Shown here: piece after piece, positions 45,166 to 59,140 of the stretch
Layout: every line of letters starts with the position of its first letter
Position numbering within the stretch: position 1 is the first letter of the stretch
Assembly (NCBI RefSeq): GCF_945859705.1
Contig: NC_079135.1
Span: 110,758,288 to 110,822,287, forward strand
DNA: 64,000 nucleotides
From: Episyrphus balteatus
Lineage: Eukaryota; Arthropoda; Insecta; Diptera; Syrphidae
Direction: 5' to 3'
Translations under genes and position numbers: made by a program
The notes under the pieces: model-generated
Told to the model about the DNA's origin: nothing
The model's input: the letters and a program-made list of their open reading frames with translations, nothing else
Database searches by the model: none

Positions 45166-47985
45166 TTGTACAAATTTGGTTATGTTTTTTGTGTGCATAT
45201 AAAAAAATCAAACTTCTTTCTTTAAAGCAAAAAATAAAAAAAACAACATCTGAAATGAATTTGAACTCCAAGAAATGTATACATTTGAATTTCTTCTATT
45301 AAATTTATTTTACTGTAGAAAAAAATATGCGAAACCTATATTAAAAAGAAAAAAAAATTATAACAATTTTTTTTTAATAAAGTTGGTATGCCATTTTGTA
45401 AAATTATCTATTAATTGATTTCTTAAACAAAATATTCAAACAAAAAATCAATATCCCTATTTCGAAAATTTTCAAAAATTAGTTTTCCAAAAGTTTAATT
45501 TGATTTATGTAATTCCAAGTAATTTAACCACTAAAATAGGAAAACATTAAATGATGATACTTATTTTCTTCCACTTTTTACCTTAATGATTTCATATTAA
45601 TAGCCGCATTTTTTGGTAAAATTTTGCACGGCAAAAAACAACAAATTTTTGCTTTGATAAACCAAAGTATTCGATTGCTGTATTTTTTTTTTTTTTTTTT
45701 TTGTTTTCAAATATATATATTTTTGACATTTTAACAACAATGGATTTATCAATAAAAAATATTGTTGTTAAAATCATATAATGTTTACTCAGCTAAAAAA
45801 CACGGGTAATATACCTTTTTTTTATATACCTCAATCTAAACATTTCAAAAAATGAGCTTTTCTGTAAAAAATGGGAGACTAATAACTTTAAAAAAATCAT
45901 CAAAATAATATCATTCAGAATATTGTAAAAGAGTGGCCTAAAAAAATATGGGTCACCATCATAGAGGTTGAAAAAAAAGGATCTAAATTATTAAAGTTTT
46001 TTCATAACAAAGGTCTGACGTAAAGATTGGTTATCAGTGGTTCAGTGCTTGGCCTCAGTTGCAAAAGTCAAAATTAGAAAAATTTCTAAAAATGCTTTTC
46101 CTCTTTCCAAATATATGTATCTGCCGATGACAGGCTTATAAAAAAGTATCTACCTACAGAGCTTTTTGCACTTGAAAATCAAGGTACATGTAACCTTTAA
46201 GCAGCTTATTCCTTAGCACTTTATTTTTTTTTTTATTTTAACCTTTTCTAAGCCCTTCTTCTGTCTATGAATTTTTTTTATCAATTTATTGATTAAATGA
46301 AAGCCTTTCTTCATAATCGCTTACAGTTGAAGTACTTTCTCTTAAAGTTCTATTTTTAGAAAAGTCTCAAAAGTTGCTCTTTAAATAAAAACCCTTTTAC
46401 AAAAATAATATTTTCATTCTTCGAAAGGTATCAAATTTACCTAGAAATACACCACCTCCCAAACCACAGACCAATTGAAGGTCATTGAAACTGACAGACA
46501 TCAAGATACGAAGGGCAGGTCTGGGTTGAATTACCAAAATCCTCAATATAAGATTACTCTGGTAAGATAAAAAAAAAACCCCACACTAAACGACTTTACA
46601 AGGTGTGAACGAAAAGAATGAAAGGTAGCATCATGATAACAAAAAAAAAACAAAAAAGACCAAAAGTTTTATTATATGAATATCAAAAAAAAGGATATTA
46701 GCAACAATATGTTCATTTTTATCACGTCTTTTTGGCTAATTTACTGCGAAGAACCCTTTTTTTTTGTCGACCAAATGAAACGAAACGAGTAAAAGATGTG
46801 AATGTGATAAATCCCAACTGTCATCATAGGAAAAAGGGTAATAAAATATCGGTCGAGAATTATAGAAGTCTATTTTGACAGATAGAGAAAAAGAGCTACT
46901 ATATCCTGGATGAAGTCCTTTTTTGATATATAAAACACACACAATAAGATTATCTCTCAATCAGACAAGAAAGAAAAGGGGTAAATTACTATTGTCATAG
47001 TTACCAAATAAACAACATTAATTCTACAATGCACAGATTTATTATGGGTAATATGAAACGGAATGTATGGCGTATACGTAATCTTTTTTTTTTTTGCGTA
47101 TGTTGAATTAACTAGAATTTAAATACACACACAAGCACAAATGACTGTGGATTATGAGAATGATGTTGATGTATGAGCTGAATAGAATATAGAGGGTATA
47201 ATATTGCTTGTATGCTTTTCAAGTGCGTGTTGGTATGCAATTAAGCCACTTGAATCGTTTATGTTATGCTATTTGCTGTTTTACTGAAGGATCTCTTATA
47301 TATTGTCTGGTTGGGTTATTGCTTATTGAACAACATATTAAGCGGTATAACTTGAGAGTTGTTATCAGGTATAAACCTAAAAACATAAATTTGTTTATTT
47401 GATTTTTGGGGGAAAACTGCATTTATGTGTTTTTGGATTTGATAATGGTTCGTTAGAGTTCATTAAATATCAAATATACAATCAAAAGCACTAAAATAAC
47501 TAAGTTGCAACTATGTTCATAGTTTTATAAAAATATAGGCATAAGAAATAAGAATACTCTTAAATATGAATAAATTAATGAAAAATCTTTTTTTTTCCAA
47601 AAAACGATCATAAGACTTTATTTAATTTTTTGCTGAGTGTATTTCGACAAATATGGTCAAACTTCTGAAATAAATTTCAAATTCAGTCACTTCAAGTCTT
47701 AAAGTATGTTCTAGAAAACTTTATAAAAATTAAGTACCTACGGACAGTATTGTATTAAAGCGAATGCAAATTTAAAAAACATGTGTGTTCCTCAAGGGTC
47801 TTACCCTCAGTCGAAATATAAACAAAGCAAGATCGGCTAATATATTTTTTTCTATTTTTTTAAGCTTACAACTCAAAAACTGCCATTCCAAAATGTTTGA
47901 ACCAAAATATTCAAATTGGTTGTTTATCTTTTTTTTATGTTTGTCTAGACAAAATTTTCGTTTGTCCACCATTCAACAAAATTAT
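45166..47985. other. AT-rich non-coding DNA
   Basis: Long A/T runs, including a T run at about 45688-45708 and A runs near 46570 and 46650. No gene, RNA or repeat family recognised. The - frames at 45592-45777 and 46736-46960 have no domain. Confidence 0.5.
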
Positions 47986-48022
47986 TACCGACTTCCAAAA
48001 AGGAGGAGGTATTCAATTCGTC

Positions 48023-48063
<41 letters not shown>

Positions 48064-48597
48064 GTTACCGCATAGCTTTGGACTGAGTGAACAAATTTTG
48101 ATAAATCTTTTTGTATTGGAAAGCTGGTGGCTGCAGTGTGGTCCCATTTCAATTTCATCTTCATTTAGCCATAGGAACTATTTTAAAAATCATAAAACCC
48201 AGTTTTGAGCCATGGAAGTCGGTTCTGTTTTTTTGCTAAAAATGATTATTGAGCTGAAAATCTCAAAAGTTCTCAAAATTCACAAAAAAACATTTTTTTT
48301 TTTCAAAAATTTTAGCGCTAAAAATTAAAATGAACACCATAAACTAGTTCATCTAATAAAAAGTAAAATAATCATTTTTGTCACAAAACAAAACCGACTT
48401 CCATGGATCCATGGTTTTTATAATAGTTTCTATGGCTATAACTGAACTAAATTAAAATGGGACCAGACTGCAGGCACCAGCTTTTCAATACAAAAAGAAT
48501 TATCAAAATTGGTTCACTCAGTCCAAAGTTATGCGGTAACAAACATAAAAAAAAAATTACAGACGAATTGAATACCTCCTCGTTTTGGAAGTCGGTA
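47986..48597. mobile_element. 612-bp foldback MITE with TACCGACTTCC ends
   Basis: The left end TACCGACTTCCAAAA (47986) is matched by the inverted TTTTGGAAGTCGGTA ending at 48597. Arms of about 235-260 bp share GGAGGTATTCAATTCGTCTG, TGTTACCGCATA-CTTTGGAC, CTGAGTGAACAAATTTTGAT, GCAGTGTGGTCCCATTT and CCATGGAAGTCGGTT. Arms differ by scattered changes and a long T run (about 48028-48057). From memory, similar ACCGACTTC...GGAGGAGG ends occur in repeats of other insects; I have not verified this. The open frames here (47785-48075, 47897-48208, 47772-47972) come from the repeat. Confidence 0.85.
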
Positions 48598-51500
48598 AAA
48601 AGGCAAAGAATTGGTACTTAAAATTTTTTGAATGGTTTACAAACTAAAGTTTTTGGTAGATAAACGAATTACAATAGTGTGGTTCAAGTATTTTGAAGTC
48701 TCAGTTTTGGCTTTATGGAGCTAAGAAAATTGAATGAAAATTGCAATGCAATGAATGAATAAACCTACATACTTCGTTTCATATTTTATTCATTCCCAAA
48801 TTTTCGAAATTGATAAAAAAAAAATTATTGAAAACCAATGAATTGAATCTCTAAATTTTGTTAAAGGTCATCATTACATGTCACAGGATTTCTTTTAAAT
48901 TTACTTGCGATAGAACCGTATTTTTGGTTCCATAATTTCTCGTAAACGACACTCAACCAATTTTAATAAAAAAAATTTTCGAAAAACGTTTAAGTACCTA
49001 TCCTGAATGTTAAAATTAAGAAAAATAAAAAAATAATGGTTTTTTGTAATTGAAAAATCTATTTTTTTGAAAACAGACAAAACAAAACTGACAAATCAGA
49101 TTTCTAATGAGCGAAAATAAAATAAACAAAAATAAAGGTTTTCTTCCAAAGAGAAATATAGAAAATTGAATTTATTTTTGTATTGTTTTTAACTCTACGT
49201 CTTTTTTTTTTTTTTTTTTAAATTAAAAATGTATTAAATTTGGTTATTAGTTCAACTCTGAATTTTTTATGGAAGCGTGTCGTTATTCTGTATTCTAAAA
49301 TTATCATTCCGAACAACCAAACATCTGTATATGAATCAAATTCTGCATTTGTTTTTTTTTTTAATTTAAAATTCTTTAAATCTCATTTTCAAAATTCTGC
49401 AAAATCTTTCTTTTTTCTTGGAAAAATACAAAAAGAAAAATGTTTTGATAAATGAAAGAAATTGTACACTTTTTTCGTTTTAATTTATAGAATTTTGAAA
49501 AACAAAATTTTTAAATCCAGAACTTTGAAGCACAGATTTATGGGCTTACAAAATATTATAAACCGAATTTTGCAATTCCATCATAAGCACCACAGCCCAA
49601 CTTTTATATCAATTTAAAAACTGCAATATCAGGAAAAACCGTACAATTTTGTTCACAGTGCTGCAATAACGTTTTTGGAAATTTAACAAGAATAGCATTC
49701 TATCGAAACCCGTTAAAATTTGAGATGAACAAGTAAGAAAATTCTGAGAGCACATTACTTTAGAGACACCCGCTATATAAAAAAATTCTTTAAAAAAAAA
49801 AACCGATTTAATTATTTAAAAACAGTTTTTTTTTTTAACAAGAAATAAAAGTTGATTTTGTATTAAGGATGGACCTGAGAAAAATATGTTGGACTTTTTT
49901 GCAATTAAAATGGCTGCATTTTATGATCTGTGCTTATGATTGAAAATTATTAACTTTTTAGATGATGGAAAAAATTCTCCATATAGGTATACAATAAGTT
50001 GCCCAGTCCCAATTTTTTTCCAATTTACTTAAAACTTGAACGAATTCTTAAAACATTCGTACTAATTTTTGGTAGGTGGTATATAAGTGTTTTACTAAAA
50101 TTAATTCAATTTCTATATGGGTCAAAATATTTTTCAAGGAAATTCATCACTCATCTCTGTGAATTTCTTGTTAATGTAAACTCTTAAACTACATTTTACT
50201 ATCTAATAGTTCTTCTCAATTCTTCCTTACTATCCTTTTCTTGTTTTCAAAAATAGATTGGACTAATACACTTAATTAGAACCGGGACAATAAAACCAAC
50301 ACATTGGGGTGGCGATATTTTTTTTAATTTTTAAATATTTATATAAATAGACTTTAGTATGAATGTTCACAAAAGAAGGAATATACCAACAATTCAAAAA
50401 AAAAAAATTAAACGTAAATACAAAGTGCCTTCTTTTATTTAAAGCTGTACTCTATTTTACTCAAAGCTATATTGATTTCCCTCCAATTTATTTTCCCATT
50501 TTCAAAGCCAAGGTTTTCCTCACAATGGCAATGCTAAAATCTTTAAAACAGTCTAAAATGACGACGAAAAAGAAGACGACGACGTCGACACGACTTCGAC
50601 GTCGACGAATAGGTACTCAAAAAGCGTTTCGATTCTGACCCCATTTGTGTTGATTTTCTTTGACTCTTAGTGCACATTAAAAATGCTTTTACCTGGATGT
50701 AAGGTCACTACTCATTACGCTTTCCATTGAATAGAAAAATCAAGAGCAACCCGTTTAAGTTTTCAGCATCAATGCTACAACCCACTCATTTATATAGAAA
50801 ATGAACATAGCCAACCAAATCTACACTAACACACACAAACACTTATACAATCAACTAAATTGAAAGGTTTTCAAAAGTCTTCAATTTTCTAAGAAACAAA
50901 AAAAAACAAAAAAACACAAAAACAGGAGAAAGGTAATTTCATGGAATGCCAAGTCTCTATTAGAAACTTGACACAAAACAACTTCATTTCTAATGAATCA
51001 AGAAGAAGATGAAGAAGAAGTCCTTGGTCTTTGGTCCTTTTGAAAGCATACCATCTTGGTGGTAATCTATTTACAAAATCAAATCGTCATCGAATCATAA
51101 AATGAACCCTTTTCGGGTGACAGCACGCGAAAAGTACACTTCAGATAAAAGGATCTTTTCTTTTTTGACAATATATACTTCACTTAGTGTCCTTGTAACT
51201 TGATGAGTCCTTTTTTTTCTTATTTATTTTTTTTCTTGTGGCTAAATGTTAAATGGAAAAATGATGATGACAACTTTCATTTTTGTCCCAAAGTCAACCC
51301 GCAAAACAAGCGAATAAACATTTATTGCATGTATTTTTTTTTTTAAACTGAAACCGAAGTTGAAACAAAAAGTGAATAAGAATGAAAAGGATAAAAATGG
51401 GGTATATCAAAGTTTCGACGAACTTTAATCCTGTTTTCAAGCACTTTCTTAAAGATTCTTCTGCTTTTGGTTCTGGTTAAATCTTCATCGTTGTCGGTTT

Positions 51501-52594
51501 TGTTTTGAAAAAAAAATAGAGCTGTGTAACAAAGCACATTTTTCTATGGCTTTCTTGGGTAAGTAATACGGAATACAGGAATAAAAAAAAAAAAGAAAAC
51601 AGAACGACGAACCGAAAAAATGAGAAAAAAAACGGATAACAACAGTGGAAATCGCTTGCAGAGAAAAAGTTCTCCGGTTAAATTCTCCATGAGATTCAAA
51701 ACAGGATTTTCTTTCGCACGAGCTGGTATAAGGATTGAATCCTTTTTTTTTTCTTTTCTTTTTTTTATTGTGATGTTCTACTAACGTACCGGTTGCCCCG
51801 CATTTGAAAACGGTAATTTCTCAGGGTTTCACATTTTGTATGACTTCGAAAAAAAAAAATAAAAAAAAAGTTAGACTCGCAAAAGAAGTAGACGGTTGGA
51901 AAATGAGCCAAAAAATTGGAAGCTGTATAATACGAACATTCAACCCTTTCTGTGCACCCGTATTTTTTTTTAAGTTCTTTTTTCTTGGTTACTTTTTCAA
52001 TGTGAAAAGAAGAGTGTGTGAAGAAAAAGGATAAATCAGTGAAAGAACAGCGCACAAAACAAAGCGAATTATCATAGGATAATGGAAAGGGTGCGGACAG
52101 TAGGGCTAACAAGATAAAGGTTTTCTTTTAAATTGAAAAAAACTTTAAGTCACACGATCAGTTTAGAAGACAAAAATGACAAATGTAGGTACACCGTTTT
52201 TATACTTTGGAAATAAACTCATAAACGTGACCATGAAACGTCGATGAATCTGTAAAACTATTAATAGGTGAAATAAGAAAGTTAAAAAAAAAAAAATTTC
52301 ACCGCTCTCGATTACAACCATTTTTAAGGACCGATTACTGAAAAATATGTCATTCCGTATTAAATTGTTCAATCGGAATTGCTGTCTCATTTTAGATTTT
52401 GCTCAAACTTTGTAAGGATGTTCTCTAGGACTGTAAGAAGGAAAATCCATGATGATTTAATTTTAAGTTCCTTGGTTTCCCCGCTACCCGCATTCGAACT
52501 TTTAGAAAACGTCATTTTTATGTTACTATAGTTTGGCGTCTATTAAAAATATCTTTTTATTTGAAACGGTATTTTGAAGCTTAAGAATAGTAAT
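48598..52594. other. Non-coding DNA
   Basis: AT-rich to 50.4 kb; 50.5-52.1 kb is less AT-rich. A GAC/GTC triplet tract (about 50558-50610) gives a short basic tail in the 91-codon frame at 50363-50638, which otherwise has no domain. Poly-A/T runs are common at 51.1-51.9 kb. No exon could be defined. Confidence 0.45.
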
Positions 52595-52865
52595 TTTTGA
52601 ATAAATATTAAAAAATTACGTAATAATTATCCCTGAATTAAAAACCATTTTTGCATAAGGAATACAGTTATCGAGTTGATTTAAGATTTATTTTATTGAA
52701 AAATATCTATATTTAATATTTGGTAAGTATAAGCCTCCTACATATAATAGCCAAGGTTCTGGAGCCAGTCAAAAACCATGGAAAATCAGTAAAATTGCCA
52801 GTTTTTCAAAAATTGATTTTAATTCAGGGGTAATTATTACGTATTTTTTTAATATTTATTCAAAA
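52595..52865. repeat. Inverted repeat with 49-bp arms
   Basis: Arms 52595-52643 and 52817-52865 are near-perfect reverse complements, sharing TTTTGAATAAATATT, AATTACGTAATAATTA and CCCTGAATTAAAA. The 170-bp loop has no coding frame. Probably a small foldback element. Confidence 0.8.
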
Positions 52866-55800
52866 TAATAACACAATAAAGAATTCCATGTAAAAAAATA
52901 AAATGCATGGGTCGTATGTAAAAAGTTCATTGAAATTTAAGAGATTTAATACAATAGAAAAAATTATAAAGGAATAGGTATAAAAAAAATATGAATTAAT
53001 GAATTTGTTTTAAGCATTCTAAAATACAGTGATTTGTATTATAGATAAGAATTTTTTTGTTAAAAATCATGGTTCTTTTTTAACTATATTTTTTTATACA
53101 AAAATTTTTCAGCTTTCTTCAATTTTTTTTTATTTAAAAGTTTTCGAACATGCCTCCAAAAAAATTGGAAGGCATTATGTTTATTCGTATATATTTCGCA
53201 AGAAAAAAATCACTGTAAACATTTTTTTTTTAATTTTTATGATTTTTCCGAAGAAACTATCAGTAAAAAAAATGTGATAATAAGATTCAATGAAAATTAC
53301 AAATAAATCACAAAATTTGTTAAGGGGGAAAATCCCTATGGAATTTTTTATTTCTGCATTATTTTTGTTTTGCCTAGTAAATTAATTTATCAACCGAAGA
53401 AACTATTTTCAGTGGTCTTAGCCTTAAATGAAGCCTCAAAAGTCCCTAGATAGTCCCGAAACCCATGAGCTCCGAACCTACCACAGTACGAAAACGAAAA
53501 CTTTAAACTCATTTTTCTCGAAACGCGTTTTTTCCCTGCGATGCAACGTAACTCAAGAAATAGTGAAGCTATCGACTTGAAATAAATTTCAAATTACTCG
53601 TTAATTCATTGGCCATTGCTTGAACTTAATAGTTCAATAAAATTTTTACAATAAATATTTTTTTTAACAATTTGTAGGTATATAAAAAAAAACATCGTGT
53701 TGTTCGTTTTTTTTTGGTCTCTAATTTTTATTTTACACTTTTTTTGTACTAAATTCATGCAATGTGTATAAATACATTTTAATAGAAAAAAAATTGCACG
53801 GGGCAAACTCGAGGCGTACATTTTAAAGAGCTGTAGAGCCGCCATTTTGTTTTTATTTTACTTCAAACAAAAATTGTAACATTACTTCATAACGTCAATA
53901 ATATCATATACTTTTCCACATTTTAAATATGCATTCGTTTATAACATGAATTTAAACAATGAATTTTTTTTAATCAAACGAACATCAATTTAATTAATAA
54001 TTTTTTTCTCAATAAACCCAAATCAAATCAAGCATCAATTTTTTGGGCCGTATAAAGTGTTTCTTTCAATACAAACTGTTCAATTACTGCACAAGAAATA
54101 AATACCTCCCACGGCTCAGTGTCGGTGATTACATTTGAATTTCATGATTCGGGAGTTTTAGTCTGGTTCAAAGGATAACAATCTGTTTTAAGGCTTTGAT
54201 CCGATGATGCTAACAAAAGAACAACACAAAAAAAATAAAAAAAAAAAAAAAAAAAAAACAACAACTACCGAATTTAAGTAAATAAAAAAGAAAATAAAAA
54301 TTTAGGGTAAGAAACCAGGAAACAAGCAAAACAAACAACCAAGACCTATTGACTTTTAAATTTAAGTCAACAAAATGAGGGTGCATAGGGGCTTTTGGTG
54401 TATTTTTTTTTGAGTAAATGAAATTTTTGTTTACATTTGACTTTTTACAAATCTCCCTCAACCCCCATGGAATTTTTGACGAAAATTGAAATCATCCCAG
54501 GTCAGACGAAGAAAATAAACAGGTTAACAAGACATTTCCGTCAAACAAAAAAAATTTTTATTTCCACTTTACTCGACTTTGTACCAAATTTTTTTTTTAA
54601 GTAAAATTTCTCCATTTCATTCTTTCAATATGAAGAACGCCATTTAAAAAAGTATTTGTATTTGTATATCCTGTATGCACTTGGCAAATTTTTGCAGATC
54701 CGAAAAATATTTTCAACTCGTCCATCATCCTGCACCGCGCTGCGCCGCCGAAGAAGAAAAACCGGAAAAGGAAAAGGGAAGAAACTTGTAATCGGTTTCG
54801 GAAAATCAAATAATATTTCGAGTTTCGACAAACAACGAACAAGTTGTTCATCTGTTGAACCTAAAATCAAGGGGGGCCGATGCAGTTTGTTTGCAAAAGT
54901 TCAGTTCAGTTTCAATGTAACGAATCACACACACAAACGCACACAAATAATAAGGATTATAGAGTAAAGTTGACTTGGAATGTCCCAAGTTTCAAGGTAC
55001 TATGGAATGGGGTAGGATTTTGAAATTTATTTTTAGAAAACTATTTTCCCGATGGCTGAAACTTCAAAAAATATTTTTATAAGTTGACATTTGGGAATTT
55101 CCAACAACGTCGGCGACAACACGGTCGGTATTGGTGGGTGGGTGTTAGTTGGGGCGCATTGGGAGACCGAAAAGTATTTGGCAAAAAGTATGTTTACTTG
55201 GAATGCAGTCGAATTTATCGTATTACAAGTTAGTAGTTGTGAATAGTTTAAATTGGGTTGGGAGGAGGGCAAAGTCGTTTAGGGAATAATAACGGAAATG
55301 CAAGAACAAACTGTTTGTAGATGTTGTTGTACTGCGATGCGACTCGAAGGCAAAAGCAATATAACTTGAGTCAGTAATGAGAAGTAGTTTAGTGGCAAAA
55401 CGGAAGGATGAACCATTTTTTTTAAGATTTCAATTTTTTACAAAATAAGTAAAATGGATTAAGTGAAATGGAGAAAATGAATCTTTAGATCTTTAAAATT
55501 TTAAAGCTTTCTTGGAAAAAATAAGAAAGGGAAAAAAGTGTGCTGGAAGAAATCGAAATTTGTAAGTTTATTTCAAATTATTAAATCCACATAAAATTCA
55601 TTTTAATATGCAAACTGAGTGTCATGTATTTTTTCAATGTCAAGTTCTTGGAATGTTTTTGTTTTTTGTATAAAATTATAAACAAAATTGGTAAATATCT
55701 TCTTTTGGACAAAATATGAAAAAACCTTTGCTTTAAAGATTTATTTCCAAATGGAGTACGTCCATTGATTTCAATATACAACATATAAAACAAAAACTTG

Positions 55801-57479
55801 ATTGGGTAAATATTTTCAAAATATTTGTACACACGCTTCGCAGAGTCTTTTTCTGAAAGAAATGTATTTTTTATTTTTTTTTATTTACTTTAATCTTTCC
55901 CTAAATACAAAGAGCATGCAAAAAGAATAAAGTTTATTGGATTTTCCGTTCATTTGCTATAAGTGTACTAACGAACATTTAGATTTTAAATATATATATA
56001 TATAAAGCAATATAACAGCATTTGACAACTGATCAAATCAAAGAAACACTAATGGAAAAATCTTGTAGGTACTTGGTCTTTAGAGATGTGCCTGAATCAC
56101 AAGAATTATTGTATTAAAGCTATACAAATATTCTAACATTTATCAGTGCTGTTTTTATGAATCAACATACAAATGTATAATTCTTGGCCCACGACCAATG
56201 CACTGTACTTGCTCTTATGGTAAAAGTAACTCTAATGTTTAAGTTTTCTACAGAACAAAATTAAGGAAATTCATAGTTTGATTTTTTTAAGGAATTTCAT
56301 AAGTGATGTTAAAAATAAAACATTTTTTTTTATAATTAACTAAACACCGTTTTAAATAATCTTTTACAAAAAACAAGTTTGCCATTTGAAAAAAAATTTA
56401 GAAAAAAAATTTTTTAAATCGAAAAGCCGGTTAAAAAAAAATAATTTTTTATATGGATATTTGTACAACATTTCTAACATTTTCAAAAAAAAAAATTCTT
56501 GGTAGGTATCTTATTTAAAAGAAATTAAAACGAAATTTCTATAACATTCATCAAAAAAATAATTTTCAAAAAAAAAATTTGAAATATTTTTCTAAAATCC
56601 AAAAATTTTTTTTTTTTTTTTTGAAAACATTTTGATAAAATTATTACCTTAACGTGCTTGTTTGGAAATTTTGGTTCAAATAGTCTGCGCCGTTCACGAG
56701 ATACTCATAAATACAAAAAGCCGTTCGATGGAAGGTGCCGTTAATAGCGGTACAAAAAATATTTTTTTTTATTTCATAAGTTGGGGTTATGTCCACAAAA
56801 AAATTAATAAAAATTAGAGTCGTTTAAAAAAAATAACTTCTCTATTTTCATCATATGACCGGAACCATTAGTTTTGGTCTCAAAAAAAAGTTCAATTTAT
56901 CCTCTAGGAAATGATTCAAAACTGTTTACTGCCAAAAGTTTGAAGAAAATAGCTCCAGTAGCTAGTTTATTCTGTAGCTCAAGTCTGTACGTTCTACTAA
57001 TATAAAAATAAAACGACAAAACCTCAATTTTTTTTTTAATTTTGAACATAGTATAAGTAGTTCCTGAAAACGAGAACTTCCTAAAGAACTTCTCAGTATA
57101 TATAACTGTTTTTGGGTTTGCTGTTGAGTTTAAGTTTTATCTTATGCAGCTACAAATCCTTTAGTAAAATTTGGAAATATTCTGTAAAATTTCTGAATAT
57201 TTTTGGAAAATATAACTTTTCTACAAAATTTTGAGCAAAACTTTAAGTACTTTAACAAAAATAGGTACCTTTAAATAATTCCTAAAGTTTTAAAGTATTT
57301 CGCTTGAATAAAAGAATATTTTTATTCACCTTCAAACTTCATGCAAAATCCAATTTCATCTTTTCCTGAGAAAATCTATATATAGGCACCTTTATATATA
57401 TATTTTTCGTCTTTGTATTTATTTTAAAATTCTCAATTCTCATTAATAATTCGAACCCTTTTTATCTGACAAACACTAT
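52866..57479. other. Non-coding DNA
   Basis: AT-rich except about 54.65-55.4 kb, which has GC-richer words (CTGCACCGCGCTGCGCCGCC at about 54730) followed by GTTCAGTTCAGTTTCAATG (about 54899-54917), reminiscent of fly initiator words (TCAGTT). Opposite-strand frames overlap there (54656-54967 on +; 54597-54851 and 54625-54870 on -) with no domain. A poly-A of about 27 bases lies near 54232-54258 and a TA repeat at about 55990-56003. No gene could be established. Confidence 0.4.
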
Positions 57480-58949
57480 CAACATATATATAGCCTGCTA
57501 CTGCTGAAAGATGAGGATGGCATCGACATCAACGCTCAACGGCATCAACGAAAGGACTATACGACGACTATACGACGACAACACAATGGGTAACCAACCA
57601 TTCTAAAGGGTGCAACCAGCATCTTCTGCCATGTGAATATTTTATAGATGCCATCTCCTTCAAGGACTCTGTATATGCATTGTGACACAATATATACTCC
57701 AGCTACAAATATATTGAATTCCATAGCAAAACGAATTCTTGCAACAAGATTAATTAATATTTACCTCACAGACACACACAAACACACACGTGTGTGAAGA
57801 AAAGACACAGATACTGGATGAATGGTGATATACCAGCAATGCAGCAACTATTAAAGACCAAGAGATCCTCTTAACCTCGAAATTGAGGTAACAGAGATTC
57901 TCCAGAAACAAAACTGATGTCCTTGTGTTTCTTTCCATTGTCCAGTCAGAGAGTTCAGGTTCACTCACCGACATAAACGAATAAAAATAAAGGAAAAATC
58001 ACCAACTGGGAATTTGTAATTTAATAGGTGACCAGAAAATACCCTTTTTTTCTCAACCAACACAACACACATACCTACAAGAAGATAGAACATTTACTTC
58101 ATTTGCATCAAACAAGGAAAAGAGTACAAATCTGTGGAGAAAGAAAAAAAAAATATCATTCAAACAGGATACCGCCAACATTCCTAAAAGAACAAAAGAA
58201 AACCATACTGAAAAATATCCTTGCTAGAATTTTTTTTTTATTCTGTCTTCTACTGACCACATAGACTACACCAACCGACCTCTAGAGACTTGCCGCCACA
58301 CCACCGCCATACACGGTATGTCACAGCTTCCAAGCTGATATTATCTCATAGCCAGTAGTATGTATAGTAACTGTCCATCGTCCGAGGAGTGCAAACACCA
58401 ATAAAAACCCTATTTTAAGGGACATTTAAACAGGATTGAGGAATGCTCCCAGGTTACACCGATCACTCGGTGAGATAGGGATACCCTAAACAAATATTGC
58501 TTTAGCTCCATTTAGTTGACAAAGACAAAGAAAACAAAAATGAACAAAAAAAAAGGATGACAAGGACAACTGACAAAACGACGGATTATACTAAAATAAC
58601 ATCTACTACTACTACAATCTGAAGGTAACTGGAAATGTCCATAAATTTGTCGCATAAATCTGCTCAAACGGAGGGAATCCTTTGTAAAATAATGTGGTTC
58701 CTATTATTCTGACCAAAATTTTAATAACGAAATTTCTGTAAATCTAATAAAATAATAGAAATAAATTGAGAGAACTTTTCAACCCTGACTCAAAGTTATC
58801 TTAAAAATTGATATTAAAGCATTGCTTGGTTAAAATCCTGTTTTGGGACTGTAAGTATTGACATTATAAGCAAACAAATCGGAGTATCATTGACGCCATT
58901 AACAGCGCTTTGAACGATACTCATGAGACGGGTTTATATTCAATTTTAA
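57480..58949. other. Mixed-composition non-coding DNA
   Basis: 57.48-58.45 kb is less AT-rich. It contains an 11-bp direct repeat ACTATACGACG (about 57557-57580), a CACACACGTGTGTG palindrome (about 57783-57796) and a 31-codon frame at 57511-57606 ending before AATGGGTAACC. No domain or exon pair can be fixed. 58.5-58.95 kb is AT-rich. Confidence 0.4.
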
Positions 58950-59140
58950 ATAGTTGCGAAACAAACTTCGCTGACAAACGTCACATTCCCAAGAAAATCA
59001 GTTAAAATTGTTCAACAGAAACCAAAAGAGGTGACGACATCATTAACAAGTTTTTTAATGGTGATTCTCCTATTCTTGAACACTATTTTCTTTACTTCTT
59101 CAACGTATTCATCAATTATTGCTGAAGTGCTGGAAGCAAG
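58950..59140 (-). pseudogene. Mariner-type transposase fragment, DNA-binding part
   Basis: Read on the - strand from about 59138, one frame gives SSTSAIIDEYVEEVKKIV, then KNRRITIKKLVNDV, TSFGFC, a stop, and TILTDFLG. This follows the order of the second helix-turn-helix of mariner transposases (STS--DENVE-VK--V, NRR-TI-E-A-DV, SFGSCQ-I, DVLGM). The stop replaces the usual glutamine after SFG-C. The frame dies near 58950 after FVSEVCFATI. The catalytic DDD part was not found on either side. In an intact protein this segment helps recognise the terminal inverted repeats. Upstream (59150-59420, - strand) a further nearly open frame reads KNLEKCKKLINLMND and AFAANTQEDIVSNT, which I cannot assign. 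Confidence 0.75.

Noticed and set aside
50540..50638. Basic protein tail (TTKKKTTTSTRLRRRR)
   Set aside because: Created by a GAC/GTC triplet repeat in low-complexity DNA.
57511..57606. 31-codon frame after a TATATATA stretch as a small peptide gene
   Set aside because: Contains an 11-bp direct repeat, has no similarity I recognise, and TATA-like words are common in this AT-rich DNA.
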